Shown: one piece after another, positions 37,497-48,740 of the stretch | Layout of the letters: the number at the start of each line of letters is the position of its first letter | Numbering within the stretch: the first letter of the stretch is position 1 | Assembly: GCA_947579605.1 (NCBI GenBank) | Contig: OX388314.1 | Span: 2,604,001 to 2,668,000 of the forward strand | From: Athripsodes cinereus | Taxonomy: Eukaryota; Arthropoda; Insecta; Trichoptera; Leptoceridae | DNA length: 64,000 bases | Direction: 5' to 3' | Translations under genes and position numbers: made by a program | The notes under the pieces: model-generated | Database searches by the model: none | Seen by the model: only the letters and a program-made list of their open reading frames with translations | What the model was told of the DNA's origin: nothing

Positions 37497-37733
37497 CCAT
37501 CACGGCATTTCCCACAAGTGGGGTGGCCAGCAGATCAGCTGCATGTATTAAACACGCAATCAATATTCTCCGTGACATTAAAAAAATAGGACATTCAGGA
37601 TGGGTGACAAACCCCATCGTTGAATTCAAGATGTCAAATGTATTTATTTATCGAACACCTGCCTTTTACAGAACACTCGAAAATTCGCGGAAAAGAGTAA
37701 GATACCAATGCTCTGCCGGGTGCTCCTTGGAAC
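37497..37733 (-). repeat. Interspersed repeat K, good copy
   Basis: CATCACGGCATTTCCCACAA, AGGACATTCAGGATGGGTGA, CGAACACCTGCCTTTTACAG and CCGGGTGCTCCTTGG follow the family consensus order. A MITE is inserted at its far end (37741-37996). Confidence 0.8.
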
Positions 37734-37740
37734 TTTTATT

Positions 37741-37996
37741 TCTGTACCTGAGAGCCATTTAGTCTTAAGTACTAAAATGCCATTTTCAAATTCAATTTTT
37801 TAATCGAAAAAATCTCGACATTTTACTAGTAATAAGCTGTATATAGTATATACAACTTATTACATAGACCCTATAGTATAGATCCTAAGCATTTCTGTAC
37901 TAAAGACTCACGACTTATGTGTTATTTTCGCTTTTGCCGTAACTTTGGCATTTTTGTCAAAAATGCACTTAAGTCCTAATGGCTCTCAGGTACAGA
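37741..37996. mobile_element. MITE, 256 bp, with 7-bp target duplication
   Basis: The ends TCTGTACCTGAGAGCCATT and AATGGCTCTCAGGTACAGA are inverted repeats that continue through CTTAAGT. TTTTATT lies on both sides (37734-37740 and 37997-38003). The interior is AT-rich with no frame. Superfamily not recognised. Confidence 0.85.
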
Positions 37997-38084
37997 TTTT
38001 ATTCTCAATTTTAATATGTGTTTAGCGTTCTGTAGGTATACAATATCTATATAATCTAACACAATTAAAATATAATTTATTCAC

Positions 38085-38235
38085 TGAGTTGGCGTTTAGA
38101 TAGTAGACTTTCATAACGAAATTAAAAAAAAAACAAATAATTTTCTACTATATATTCTTTATTGAGAGAGCCGTCTTTCGTCTTAGAAGGACATTGTCAA
38201 TCTCCTAATAAGACAGAAGACGCCTTTCTCAAAAA
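38085..38235. repeat. Hairpin repeat family G
   Basis: GAGAGAGCCGTCTTTCGTCT faces AGACAGAAGACGCCTTTCTC across AGAAGGACATTGTCAATCTC. Same structure as 27471-27605. Confidence 0.7.
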
Positions 38236-39195
38236 GAACATAAATAGTAAAAGAAAATAATATGATTATTTAATATCGTTTTTAAATATGATCTAATAGC
38301 AGTCGCGTGCCTGCCATACATGCAAAAAAGCACAGCATGCCCATAGAATCTATGAAGAAAATATTGAAATCATCAAAAACTAGTTTGAATTTGCCGCCAA
38401 ACATTTCGTTGCAAAGAGAACAATTCACAAAAATATACGCAGCAAATATACAATTTTTGTAAGTTTTAGAGTTTTTATCAAAAGTGCGTACTATTTGTAT
38501 TGAAGTGCGTGTACAATCGATACGTTATTTTGACTTTTTTTAATAAAATCCAGTAATTTACCGTGATAGCTAAATTAATGGAATAGTAAGTTATTGCTTT
38601 ATACGTAGCATCTGTTCTCAACTAACACACACTTAAATTTTAGTGTGAATACGTAGTAGGCAATGACGCGCCATACATGTGTATTATCGGGTATGTTTGG
38701 TTGTATGTGTGCAATCTTAAGGACAAAATAAGCAAGCTTGCACGAAGAACGTTTGGGTGCATAATGTACCTATATGAGTATGTTTTGATTTGTATTGGTT
38801 GTGTGATGATTGTGTGAGTCGTGCGTAACGTACTAGGCAGTTAAAAATAATTTGAAGGTAGATACTATGTGCAACCGCTAATAGTTTTTAGACTTGAAAC
38901 GTTCTTCATAAACAAAATAAATTGTATAGTAATTACGACATTTAACTTTAAAGTTACTTACATACTTAAAAATAGTATTTATTTGTATCGCAGACTTCTT
39001 ATATTTTATTTATTTATATTAAGGACCCATGAAGTCTTTGGCAAACAATAGATCTCCCACTAAAGTTTTTAAGTCTTTTAAGAGACATCGAATATAAACC
39101 ATTTAATATCTTAAATTCAGCAAAGGGGTACGTCAACCATTCTGGATTTCTTATTTATTTCATTTTTTTTATTATAACGAATGTAAGACCAACAT

Positions 39196-39215
39196 GAAAA
39201 GCCTAGTCCCGTCTC

Positions 39216-39260
<45 letters not shown>

Positions 39261-39341
39261 TATTCTCAAGGACGTCCACTCGTTTGCGAGTAAAATAGTA
39301 TATTTGTACAAAGCATTCCCGATGTGAAAAGCCTAGTCCCG
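39196..39341. repeat. TA microsatellite between 17-bp direct repeats
   Basis: TGAAAAGCCTAGTCCCG occurs at 39195-39211 and 39325-39341. Between them are about 19 TA units (39217-39255) and CTCAAGGACGTCCACTCG. It may be a small insertion with a target duplication or a local duplication. Confidence 0.8.
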
Positions 39342-40039
39342 CCACTGTCTAATAGATAAGAGTATTGACTCTTGTACATAAAACAAAAACAGATTGTTTT
39401 AAATACGTATTTTTTTCCAGTGCAACCAGTTGTAAAAAAACTTATAAAAGAAATTATATTATAATCTGGATTATGTCTTAATTTTGCATGTAAAATTGTA
39501 ATATTCTTATTTTAATCAGTGATTCATGTTTATGACAGATTGATTATACCTAGATTAATTTTCTAAGAATTATGTAATTTGAAAATAACAGAATAATATT
39601 AAATTTGTAATTTAATATTTTCAAGAAATGTTTCGCTATAATTTTGTGATAAATCTTTATAAAACAATATTTATTTTATTAATTTTTAATTTCCATTGTA
39701 TACATTTTTAATTTAGTTTTAGGTATGCCTTCAAGCGTCATCCACAGTGTAAAAGATAATGTAAAACTATTCAAATAAATTTATCTTTGTACACTTTTTA
39801 TATTTAAAAATATATAGGTATCCATGAATTCTCATATAGGTAAATCTGAAATAAATATTTTCTCAAGTTTTTGTGTTTATGTGAAGGGAAAACAGAAAAA
39901 TGTGTCCAATTTATTATGAAATAAATTCTGGCTTATATTCCACTTGTATAAAATAATTCCAATCAAGATATATAAGGCTTGATTCCTGTTACATTACAAA
40001 TTACCTATGTGACACAATATTATTTTTAAAAAGATTGTA

Positions 40040-40199
40040 CTATTGATTTGTTTGATTTTATTGGCACTAACAATGTGGTAATCACGAATTTTTTTTGAAA
40101 ATATTTAGGAATAAGTTATGTCGTCCTATTGATTTGTTTGATTTTATTGGCACTAACAATGTGGTAATCACGAATTTTTTTTGAAAATATTTAGGAATA
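40040..40199. repeat. Tandem duplication, 86-bp period
   Basis: CTATTGATTTGTTTGATTTT to AAAATATTTAGGAATA occurs twice, at 40040 and 40126, with no difference I could see over about 75 bp. Confidence 0.92.
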
Positions 40200-40839
40200 G
40201 TTAGTGTGCACAACACCAATTTATGTGGTGAAGAACAATTTATGTGATGTAGTAGAAAGCAACTATTACTAAATACCTATTTTAAAAATTGTACTATTGA
40301 TTCTATTGGGTTGCCGTATGATTCTTTGGTTCGCAGCATCTTAGAATAAGTTTCATTGATATGGAATTTTTGCAAAGGCTACATTTGCTTAATGTTGAAT
40401 AAAATCCAGAAAAAATGATTGAGAATAATTTACTTCTACACATTTTGGTACCTACTACCCTTATTTGTTCCCGTCTGCGTTCATACTGGGATTTCTGGGA
40501 TATGTTGATGCACCGTCCAGATGTAATTTGTGCGAGGCATTATTTCAAACTCTTAAACGACTTCATAAGATGATATTGAGCGAGTTTAGAATCTACGTTC
40601 GAATATCGTACAATCGTTCTCGACAGCTATGCTTTTTACCCACGGGATAGCAGAACAAAAATAATTCTAAACTCTCCTGTCGCTAAGGATAGGTATAAAT
40701 TATTTAATGAATTGAATGTTCATGTTGATATAGTTACGTTAAGTTTTTGAGATCATCATTAAGTATTTATATCCAACACGATATTTTCCTAGTTTTCATA
40801 TTTTCTCAAAAATTACAAGATCATAACTATTATACTTAC

Positions 40840-40986
40840 AGTTAGGCCGGGAGCGCCTGTCTTGCCGTCAGTTCCTGGAGGACCAGGAGGTCCTTGGAGT
40901 GTTTCTGGCATGGTGAAAGATTGAAGGATTTGTGTCATGTTGCATGTGCATTGTCCTGGTGGTGAATAGCCTTCACCAATTATTTC
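40840..40986 (-). CDS. Collagen gene, internal exon D (Cys-X-Cys interruption and return to Gly-X-Y)
   Basis: This 147-nt exon encodes 49 residues, phase 0 at both ends, with acceptor TTCTTCCAG and donor GTAAGTATAA. The first part is a non-collagenous interruption beginning EIIGEGYSPPGQ. It contains the paired cysteines C-T-C followed by N-M-T, a possible N-glycosylation sequon. The helix then resumes with GPPGPPGTDGKTGAPGLT. Cysteines in an interruption can form inter-chain disulphides at the edge of a triple-helical block. The last triplet GLT joins directly to GQP of exon E, so no missing exon is needed, although an in-phase one could hide in the 36.8-kb intron that follows. Confidence 0.92.
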
Positions 40987-41049
40987 CTGGAAGAACATAA
41001 AAAAGAAAATATTAGTAGGTATGTATATTAAATAACAACTTTTAAGAAA

Positions 41050-41262
41050 GGTTAATATTTTCAACAGACGGTACTTGGTGGAAATTCATGTTGAATTAAT
41101 TATAAATAAAACACTTATTTAAAGTATATCCACAGTGACTTTTTATTTGAGCCGGCTTTCAAGAGCTTCCGCTCTCATCATCAGGTTTTTCGCCAGCTCA
41201 TGTCTCACGTCCAATAAAAAGTCACTGTGGATATACTATAAATAAGTGTTTTATTTATAATT
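41050..41262 (-). mobile_element. Inverted Penelope-like insertion with hammerhead-like core and 13-bp target duplication
   Basis: AACTTTTAAGAAA lies at 41037-41049 and 41263-41275, just outside the insert. Arms of about 52 nt (41096-41147 and 41213-41264) mirror each other, containing TATAAATAAAACACTTATTT and TATCCACAGTGACTTTTTAT. The minus strand reads CTGATGA (41184-41178), T, a perfect 5-bp stem II (AGAGC GGAA GCTCT), GAAA, then self-complementary GCCGGC and UC. It has the layout of a minimal hammerhead, but stem I is not convincing. Confidence 0.75.
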
Positions 41263-41328
41263 AACTTTTAAGAAATAAAATTACCCTGTATTACAATATG
41301 CTCTTCTTGTGATAATAGTCAGAGTATA

Positions 41329-41440
41329 AAATATTAAACACTGTTTACTTTCACTATGAATATTACTAAATTTGGGCGTCCATCTGAAAGGGTTGAAAGT
41401 CTACTAATATTCATAGTGAAAGTAAACAATGTTTTATTTT
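41329..41440. mobile_element. Inverted pair of Penelope-like ends, second family
   Basis: AAACACTGTTTACTTTCACT (41336) and AGTGAAAGTAAACAATGTTT (41416) are arms of about 36 nt around a 40-nt spacer. The arm sequence recurs at 49786-49830 beside a hammerhead-like core. Confidence 0.6.
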
Positions 41441-42713
41441 ACTTTTATCTTAAATTAATGAACTTTCAGGCTTTCGAATCGCTTTGCACTAATTTCTTCT
41501 TATTATCTTTGCGTCTTCAGGGATTAGACGATGTTTCAAATTCAACATTTTCTTTAGTGAGAAAATTCTAAACGAGTGTTTTATGTATTTTACTTTTGAT
41601 AAATTTGGAGATGCTATCTGAAAAAGTAAATAAAAAAAACTAATTTACATAAACTTTTATTTATATATCTAAAGAAAGCTCGAAAGCTCCTAAACCTTGA
41701 CACGTAAAATACTTTGAACATTAACTTTGACATATTATTTAATTTATTAATGTAATGATAATGTTTCACTCTCTTTCTGAGTAGTGCTCGCAGAAAAGTT
41801 TACATAGGACGACTTTACTTATTCTTATTTAAATGACTTCATTTATTTCATTATGAAAAAATCTTGCAAGCATTGATGTAGCATAAAACGAGATGAAAAG
41901 TAAAGTAGGTACTAATTCAAGGCTTCTCTTCATCAAAACATTCCCGTATATAAAATTTCTGCAAGGTAACTATGTAAAATCGTAAAGGTATTGTTCCAGC
42001 ATATTTAGTATGAGAATCTCACCGAATCAGAATCTTGAACAAATTCCACAAATAATATATATTCGATCCTATTCATAATTGTGAAAAAAAAAACTTGAAA
42101 AAAAAATAAAAATACTCCACCACTGTCATGTGGAAAATACAAAAAAAAGTTCTGTTACAGAGCGAATATTTACATTAAAAAAAAGTTGAAAACCTTTTTT
42201 TATATTTAGTAAAAAAAATCAAACGAAAGTTCATTCGATATTCGGAATTAAATTACCATAAATGACCACAAATTTTCCATTTGACTTAAAGCGGTGAAGA
42301 CAGATAATATTATCTAATATGGAAAAGTTAAATTAATAAAGCGAAAAAAGTCCTAAATACAAAACTGTGTTGTAATGACAAAACAAAATTTATTTTCTCG
42401 AATGTCGTTTAAACTTGAAATAAAATTTAATTCAAGGTTGTGTATTATTAAGAGTCAATTGTTGAATGTTTTGAAAAAAAAATGTAGAAACTTTTAATGA
42501 ATAAAATACTCCGAATTATTTTTATCCTTCTCGTGTTGCCCTTATCGTTTCACTAGGAAACTTTAAAAGTCTTTGCAAGAATCTTCTGAATTAGAATCTG
42601 AACAATAAATTTTGATTGCAAATCATTAATTTATTGCATCGACATTAATTTTGGTACACTTAATTTTTAATTATTTGATAAAATTATTTTTATTAAGGGC
42701 TTGAACAGATAGA

Positions 42714-42962
42714 GAGATGTTGTCCAATATAAAGATGAGGAATATGGCATATTTGGGACACGTACTTCGAAATGGGAAATATAGTTTGCTCCATTTGAAG
42801 GGAAAAAATGAGGGTAGTTGCGGTGTGGAAAAGCGGCAGATTTCCTGGCTGAGAAATATCCGAGAGTGGACCAGAGTCCAGAGAATTTCAGACATTATTG
42901 TCAGTAAGAAACCAAAATTAAGTAACAAATTCAACAGAAAAACTGTCTGGATTTACACTTAG
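42714..42962 (+). pseudogene. LINE C-terminal fragment (family H)
   Basis: An open frame has LSNIKMRNMAYLGHVLRNGK, LLHLKGKNEGSCGVEKRQ and ISWLRNIREWTRVQRI, the LGHVLRN...RQISWLRN tail typical of RTE-like LINE proteins. No polymerase motifs; heavily 5'-truncated. Confidence 0.75.
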
Positions 42963-43277
42963 CAGGAAAATGTGGTGTTTTATAAATTGTATAAGATATA
43001 ATGTAGGCTGTATTGCTTCTAATTTATACAAATGGAGATGAATTGATTCACCGGCGTGCACAAATAGAATGACACAAGCTTTTGTCCATATGATAAACGA
43101 GTGATTCACACACTGATTCCATGGAGAACTTTAGAACTCACACGCTCTTACGAAAGATCAAGTTGTGAGCGACCGTTAGAAGAATGAACGAATTACAAGA
43201 TTCACATCTTAGTTTCCAACTAGCTCAATTTTTATGTATGTTTGTATGTCGAATAATTTATTCGACGCCACTCAATG

Positions 43278-43466
43278 GCAGCGTACAGAAAGCTGGATGC
43301 AAACGTCAATCATCAAGCAAAAATCTTAAATATTTCGGCGACAATAATTCGGGGCATTCTCCGAAGAAATATTCGAATGAATGCCTTCGTTACGTCTCAT
43401 GGACGGGTAAAATTTTTGCTTGATTATTGATGATTGACGTTCGCATCCAGCTGTTTGTACGCCGCA
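43278..43466. mobile_element. Foldback MITE, about 189 bp
   Basis: GCAGCGTACAGAAAGCTGG (43278) and CCAGCTGTTTGTACGCCGC (to 43466) are inverted, and the arms continue through GACGTTTGCATCC-type sequence and CAAGCAAAAAT for about 50 nt. The target duplication is unclear (AATG/AAATG). Confidence 0.75.
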
Positions 43467-44368
43467 AATGAAGAATCCATCTCAAGGGCGTGGGAGACTT
43501 AGTTTGAAGAGCGATGTCTTCAACTTGCACTTTAACGTTGTGAATTGTCTATGCATGTTTGCTGAAGGGAATAAATATTTTCCTTTTATTTACTTCAAGG
43601 ACAAGCAAACTTTTATTTCATTAATATTTCAAAGATATTTATAAACCATTCTTGATAAGGTTCTTAGATTACAAACCCTTGGCTCTCAAGACCTGTACCG
43701 TAACAAGAAATTCGTGGAATTTTGTCTGGAGAGTAATATTACAGAATATTGAAGAAATTTAGGTAATAATTATCATATTTTGCTTAAATTTGTTAACAGT
43801 ACCCGGCTTTGTTTATTCATAAATCTCATTGAAATATAAAATATCAACAACAATAATATCCGTGCTCATAAAAAATGCACATTTAAACCAATGATTTTTA
43901 ATATACCTAGATTGGAATGCAAAGGAAAAATATTGGTAAATTGACAATATTGACAAATTTTGTACATATAATTTCATATGAATCTGTTTAAAAGGAGAGT
44001 TGATTTAAAAATAAACGTTCATATCTCCCTCAAGTCCCTTAAATAAATAAATGAATAAACGGAGAGTATTTAAAGCGCCATCTTTGTGCCATAGCACCTC
44101 GAGGACGCTGTAAATGATAATGATTTAAATCCTCGTTGTAGATGGATTCATAAAAAGTAAATAAGTTTTGATTCAGAATATACTGATAGTCCATTTATTA
44201 AAAGTGCATCCATTTATGACACCTATATTAGTTGTAAAATTTTATTGATTGAATCACCAATTTTTCCTTTGAATTTCTCTATTATATTGAAGATCATTGA
44301 AGTATATCGAAGGTTTGAATATTGTAGGTAATGATGGTTGACATTGTAGATAAAGTCTTCAAGCTGAA

Positions 44369-44587
44369 ATGGCAATGGGCTGTCATGTGGCAAGGCGAGA
44401 GGATGGCAGGTGGACTTCAAGAATTCTTGATTGGATGCCGTGGGAGAACAAAAAAGTATTGAAAGACCTCAAAAAGATGGGTCGACGATATTGTCCAGGT
44501 GATGGGAAAACAGAGATCGAAAAGTGTGGAAAAGTTTTAAAGATGCCTATATTCAGTAGTGGAGAGAAGAAGGCTTGCTGTAAGTAA
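44369..44587 (+). pseudogene. LINE C-terminal fragment (family F)
   Basis: MGCHVARREDGRWTSRILDW, then DLKKMGRRYCPGDGK, resembles the GHVAR...GRWTxRVLxW tail of insect LINE proteins, following the RT domain. The frame is open for 72 codons. A more decayed relative is 28915-29085. Confidence 0.7.
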
Positions 44588-44941
44588 GTAAGTAGGAATA
44601 TTACTCAACAAATATCTCAAATGCACAACTAACATATTGTGAAAACTCTTTTTGCGAGGTGTCTGTTGAGAATATCTTCTTTCACGCACGTGTGAAAAAT
44701 CTAGTAAAATGTAAATACTATGTTTAATATTGTATGTACATAAATAATCTTACCTTTACTCGCCCTCTCTGGATCCAGAAAGCAATGAATAAAAAGAACA
44801 CACAGACTCGAATTAGTTAATTAAATAAAGTCATTATGTTTTCTTAATTCTAAGTTTTTTTTATACCTATAGTACTTCCTTTGGTACTTCCTTTATTGTT
44901 TTCGTATCATCATAAAATCATTATGGATGCATGCATGTATA

Positions 44942-45000
44942 TCTTTGGTAGTCTTTTTACGGGAGATGGAAGGTGTGATAGCGAGATGTTACGAGTGTGT
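44942..45000 (+). pseudogene. Small LINE reverse transcriptase fragment
   Basis: GSLFTGDGRCDSEMLRVC matches FARDGRCDRDIERRK of 2250; only about 60 bp remain, ending at a MITE. Confidence 0.5.
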
Positions 45001-45480
45001 TAAGTAGCATTCACATTGCTTCACTTTGGATGATCATCCAGAGTGTCAGGGTCAAACCTGTTCATCGAAAGTGAACACGTCTGTTCACATTTGTTCATCC
45101 TATGCTTTCACTGCCATGTCAACACTCTCACTCATGTTGTATGTAGTTTGACGTATTTTCGTATAAAAATAATTAAACAAATTCAAAAATGAAAAATAAC
45201 ACTTAAAATAAATTAATATAGCTCTCGACTGCATAATAATTTTGTACATGATTCTGACATTCAATACAAATTCATAGAGAATTAGACAAATAATAAGATA
45301 AAACTTGTTTATGGTCGTTTCAGTGAAAGGACCATTCATCAAAATTATGACGAGTGGTAATCTCTTTCCTCCGTCATCGCTAGTGATCACTAGCGATGAA
45401 ACGCCTGTTCACACCTATTCATCTTGGAGGATCATCCGGAGTGATCACTGAAAGTGAACAAATGTGAACGCCCCTTTACG
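44998..45480. mobile_element. MITE with a 26-bp perfect palindrome
   Basis: AAGTAGCATTCACATTGC at the left and ATGTGAACGCCCCTTTA at the right are diverged inverted ends, with TTCACTTTGGATGATCATCC and GGATCATCCGGAGTGATCAC inside. TCATCGCTAGTGATCACTAG followed by CGATGA (45374-45399) is a perfect 26-bp palindrome. Confidence 0.65.
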
Positions 45481-46199
45481 AAACAATATTATTCCTTGAC
45501 CGAGGATTAGAAAACATTTAAAGATTGTGAAACTCTTTCGTAGAAGGAAGATTATTCCAACAAAAATGTAAAATACTAAAAGTTTTTGAAATATTATTAT
45601 TTCTCACAAGGGTATTTGTATTATTTTTTATTACGTATCTTTTAATACAGTGTCATAAATTTTAATTTACATTAAAAACATGTTATTTATACAAAATTGA
45701 TTTTTTAACAGACATTATTATATTCAATCAACATTCTCACAAGAGTAAAAAAAAATATTAAATTAAGAATCAAATTTCTCAAAGACAAGCACAAAATTCA
45801 CACTTCAAGATTAAAAAAATATTTCCTTTGAAACGTAGTAAGTAGGTAAGTAGGTACCTTTAATCATTTAACTAAACAAAGGAAACAGCATTAAACTACT
45901 ACACATCTAGAGACGAGAAGAAAGGTAGGATTAAGGAATTATAATACTAATGAATGAGATGAACGTCTATCACGAAGGGATTAACACAATACAAAGGAAA
46001 AGGACAGATGATTTTGAATAAAAAGAAAAAAAAATAAACAAAAGGATTTACTGCGTACCTACCTACTCAAATGAGTTTATTAACTGTCCCTAATAAAAGA
46101 AGTTAGAAAATAATTGTTGCCTTTCGTCAGAACGAATTTATTTTTTATATTGTAGTATTATTGAATGGACGTACCAAGGAATCAATGACAGGCAGAGGG

Positions 46200-46450
46200 G
46201 CATTTTTTCAAAATTATATTGACTCACTTTGCGTGTAGCATACAAAATTTGGTTCTATGTTTGCTGTTTGGTCATTTGGTTTTCTTGATTTTAATGTAGT
46301 TTTGTTTTGTTAAAATTTTGTCACTGTTAAACTTGTAAATTGTATGTATAATTATGTTTAATATTTAAACATGTAATAGGTTTATGCCGTGAATTTTGAA
46401 AATAAAAAAAAAAGTAAAATAAAAAAAAATAAAAAAAAATCTTATAATTT
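46200..46450 (+). mobile_element. LINE 3'-UTR with A-rich tail
   Basis: TTAAACATGTAATAGGTTTA and TGCCGTGAATTTTGAAAATA with AAAAAA-rich tail resemble the LINE termini at 37440 and 59165. Confidence 0.5.
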
Positions 46451-46499
46451 TTTTTTGAAAATTCGATACTCTCTGTAAAACGAGAAGGCTGGAAGTTAA

Positions 46500-46770
46500 A
46501 ACAAAGTCCCATCCATCCATTCATACCATCACGCCGCTTACCTCGCGGGGTAGGAATAAAGGATCGAGCGCCACTTCCTTCCATCCTTGCATAGGTACAT
46601 CTTTCGTTTCCTGTCATACCATTCCTCATGCATGCTCTCCTTTTCAATGTGGTCAACGGTGATCGGACGTCTACGTCTCCGAGTACCATTCCTCTGAGCC
46701 AAATAAACATATTATCTTCTTGGTCATTCTGCCCTCATTCATTTTTTCCACATGCCCAATCCATCGTTAC
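46500..46770 (-). pseudogene. LINE 3' end (family D), minus strand
   Basis: The minus strand has MFIWLRGMVLGDVDVRSPLT (an R-R-R-P-type tail with frameshift), RACMRNGMTGNERCTYARM, then CCCCGCGAGGTAAGCGGCG and an ATGAATGGATGG tail. Same family as 19230-19495. Confidence 0.75.
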
Positions 46771-47193
46771 CTATTAACATTAAAGTTAATCCTTGTTATT
46801 ACACCAACTTCGGAGAGTTAAATAAAAAAAAAACTAGGTGGGAAGATTGAGAAAGAAGTTCGAGAGATGGGTGAATAAAATTTTACTAAACTACGGCCCC
46901 TCTTCTAAAAAAAATCTGAAATACGTCTTTCCATCACTCTATCCAGTTTTTATTTTTTTCCAAGGTTTTCTTAATTGAGTGAAAGAAGGGATTTTATTTT
47001 AGTTTTGTAGGTAAATATTTTTTTTATTATTATTATCTTCGTGATGAAAGAGAATATTATAAAATGTTACGATTTTTTTACTATTGTCCAGCGGTTTTAT
47101 TCACGTAGTTTATTCGAAAATTACTTATGTAATGAAAACAATTCAACTAAGACGAATTATTTACTATATGACGTCACTCTTTCTATAATAATA

Positions 47194-48056
47194 TGGCCAA
47201 TTCTGAATCATAAAATAGTTTAGTTGCACTAACTAAGTGTAAGGAGATAGTTGAGTCATAATATTTAGTTCAAATTCGTATTCACAGTTTTCCGTACTAA
47301 AATTAATTTAGTTAGCTAGTTCATTTTGACACCTTAGTACAACTATAAATTTCGAGAATCTATGGAATTCGTATTCAGAACGAAATTTTAGTTGACATCT
47401 GACAACTACAATTAGTTGTATTTGGCAGAATTTTATTCGCGACTTTTTATGTGCGAATATTATTAGTTGCTGTCATTTTGCCGCAGAACTTTGTAGAGCA
47501 CATTGAACAGGAGAGCATGCATGAGGAATTGTATGACAGTGACGGAAGTGAAAGATGTATGCAAGGATAGAAGGAAGTGGCGCTCGATCCTTTCTGCCTA
47601 CCCCGCGAGGGAAGCGACGTGATGGTATGTATGTATGTATATTGCTATATTTTGGAAGTTTAAAGTTGTTTTTTCAATTAAAGTAAAAAATGGTTATTTT
47701 AAGAGTCCTCGCAACTCTTGGCATCTATAAACTGTAAAATTATACCACCACCGACGCAAATGCGAACGTCAAAATATACCTACCGGCAAATCTGACATTT
47801 CACAATGTTCACGCGCTACAACTATTAAATTGTTGCCAGAAGTGTAAATCGGAACGTGAAAATCATTTTTATTGCGGCATCACCGACTAATATTTGTTTG
47901 TCCCATAGATTTTACCGTTTGCCCCTGGTGGTTATCGAGTTTATAGTTGTTTATAGTTCGTTACTAATACTGAATACGAATTTGTACTATAATGACTAAT
48001 ATTAATCAACTATTATTAGTTAGTTTAGTTAGTTCATCAGGATTCAGAATTGGCCC
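47194..48056. mobile_element. MITE copy 2 (family of 18251-18950) containing a LINE end
   Basis: The same ends, GGCCAATTCTGAATCATAAA and GATTCAGAATTGGCCC, and the same internal order as copy 1. It is longer because about 152 bp of LINE (47489-47640) is inserted where copy 1 reads GCAGAATATTGC. Confidence 0.85.
47489..47640 (+). mobile_element. 152-bp LINE 3' end (family D) inside a MITE
   Basis: GAGCACATTGAACAGGAGAG, GTATGCAAGGATAGAAGGAA, CCTACCCCGCGAGGGAAGCG and a GTATGTATGTAT tail. The MITE copy at 18251 gives the empty site. Confidence 0.88.
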
Positions 48057-48465
48057 TAATATGTTTTATGAAAGTCTTCGATGTTTTACATTTTGCATTG
48101 AAATTTATTGATTTATTTATACGTTAAGTAAGGTTAGCATTTTTTTCTAAAAATCATAATGTCCATTTAATATGGAAAAGTAGGTAGTTTTGAAAATAAA
48201 AAAAAAACAAAAAACATTTTTTAAAACCAAATAATAAACATACAATTCGACTGTCTAGTTTCACAACTCAGCAATAAGAAATATCTTGTATTCGAAAAAT
48301 AGCTATTTTGATTTTTTTTTGTAAAATTATAATGCTTTAAAAACACAACAGAAAGTTAAATAATGTGTAGGTATTTTATAATTATCGCACTGTTGTCATT
48401 GCAAATACATTGTCTTTATTCCGTTCAAATGTTAAACAATTCGAAATATTTATTTGTGGAACTTT

Positions 48466-48470
48466 TTTTT

Positions 48471-48502
<32 letters not shown>

Positions 48503-48740
48503 TACCATCACGGCATATCCCACAAGTGGGGTAGCCAGCAGACCAGCTACATATAAAACATGCAAGCTGTCATCTCCGTGCCAATATAAAATCAAGACAT
48601 TCAGGATGGGTGGCAAACCTCATTGCCGAATTTAAAATGTAAAATGTCTTATTTTTTCGAACACCTGCCTTTTACAGGACACTCGAAAACTTATGGAGAA
48701 GAGTGGGAGACCAATTCTTTACCAGTTGCTCCACGGGATT
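48466..48740 (-). repeat. Interspersed repeat K, best copy, with TAC/GTA microsatellite tail
   Basis: About ten TAC units (48471-48501) precede ATACCATCACGGCATATCCC. The copy runs through CAGACCAGCTACATATAAAA, AGACATTCAGGATGGGTGGC and CCTGCCTTTTACAGGACACT to GTTGCTCCACGGG. Read on the minus strand it ends CTACCCCACTTGTGGGATAT then GCCGTGATGGTATAGTAGTA, so the microsatellite is its 3' tail. Confidence 0.85.

Noticed and set aside
48463..48510. Run of ten tyrosine codons as a protein repeat
   Set aside because: It is the TAC microsatellite tail of repeat K.
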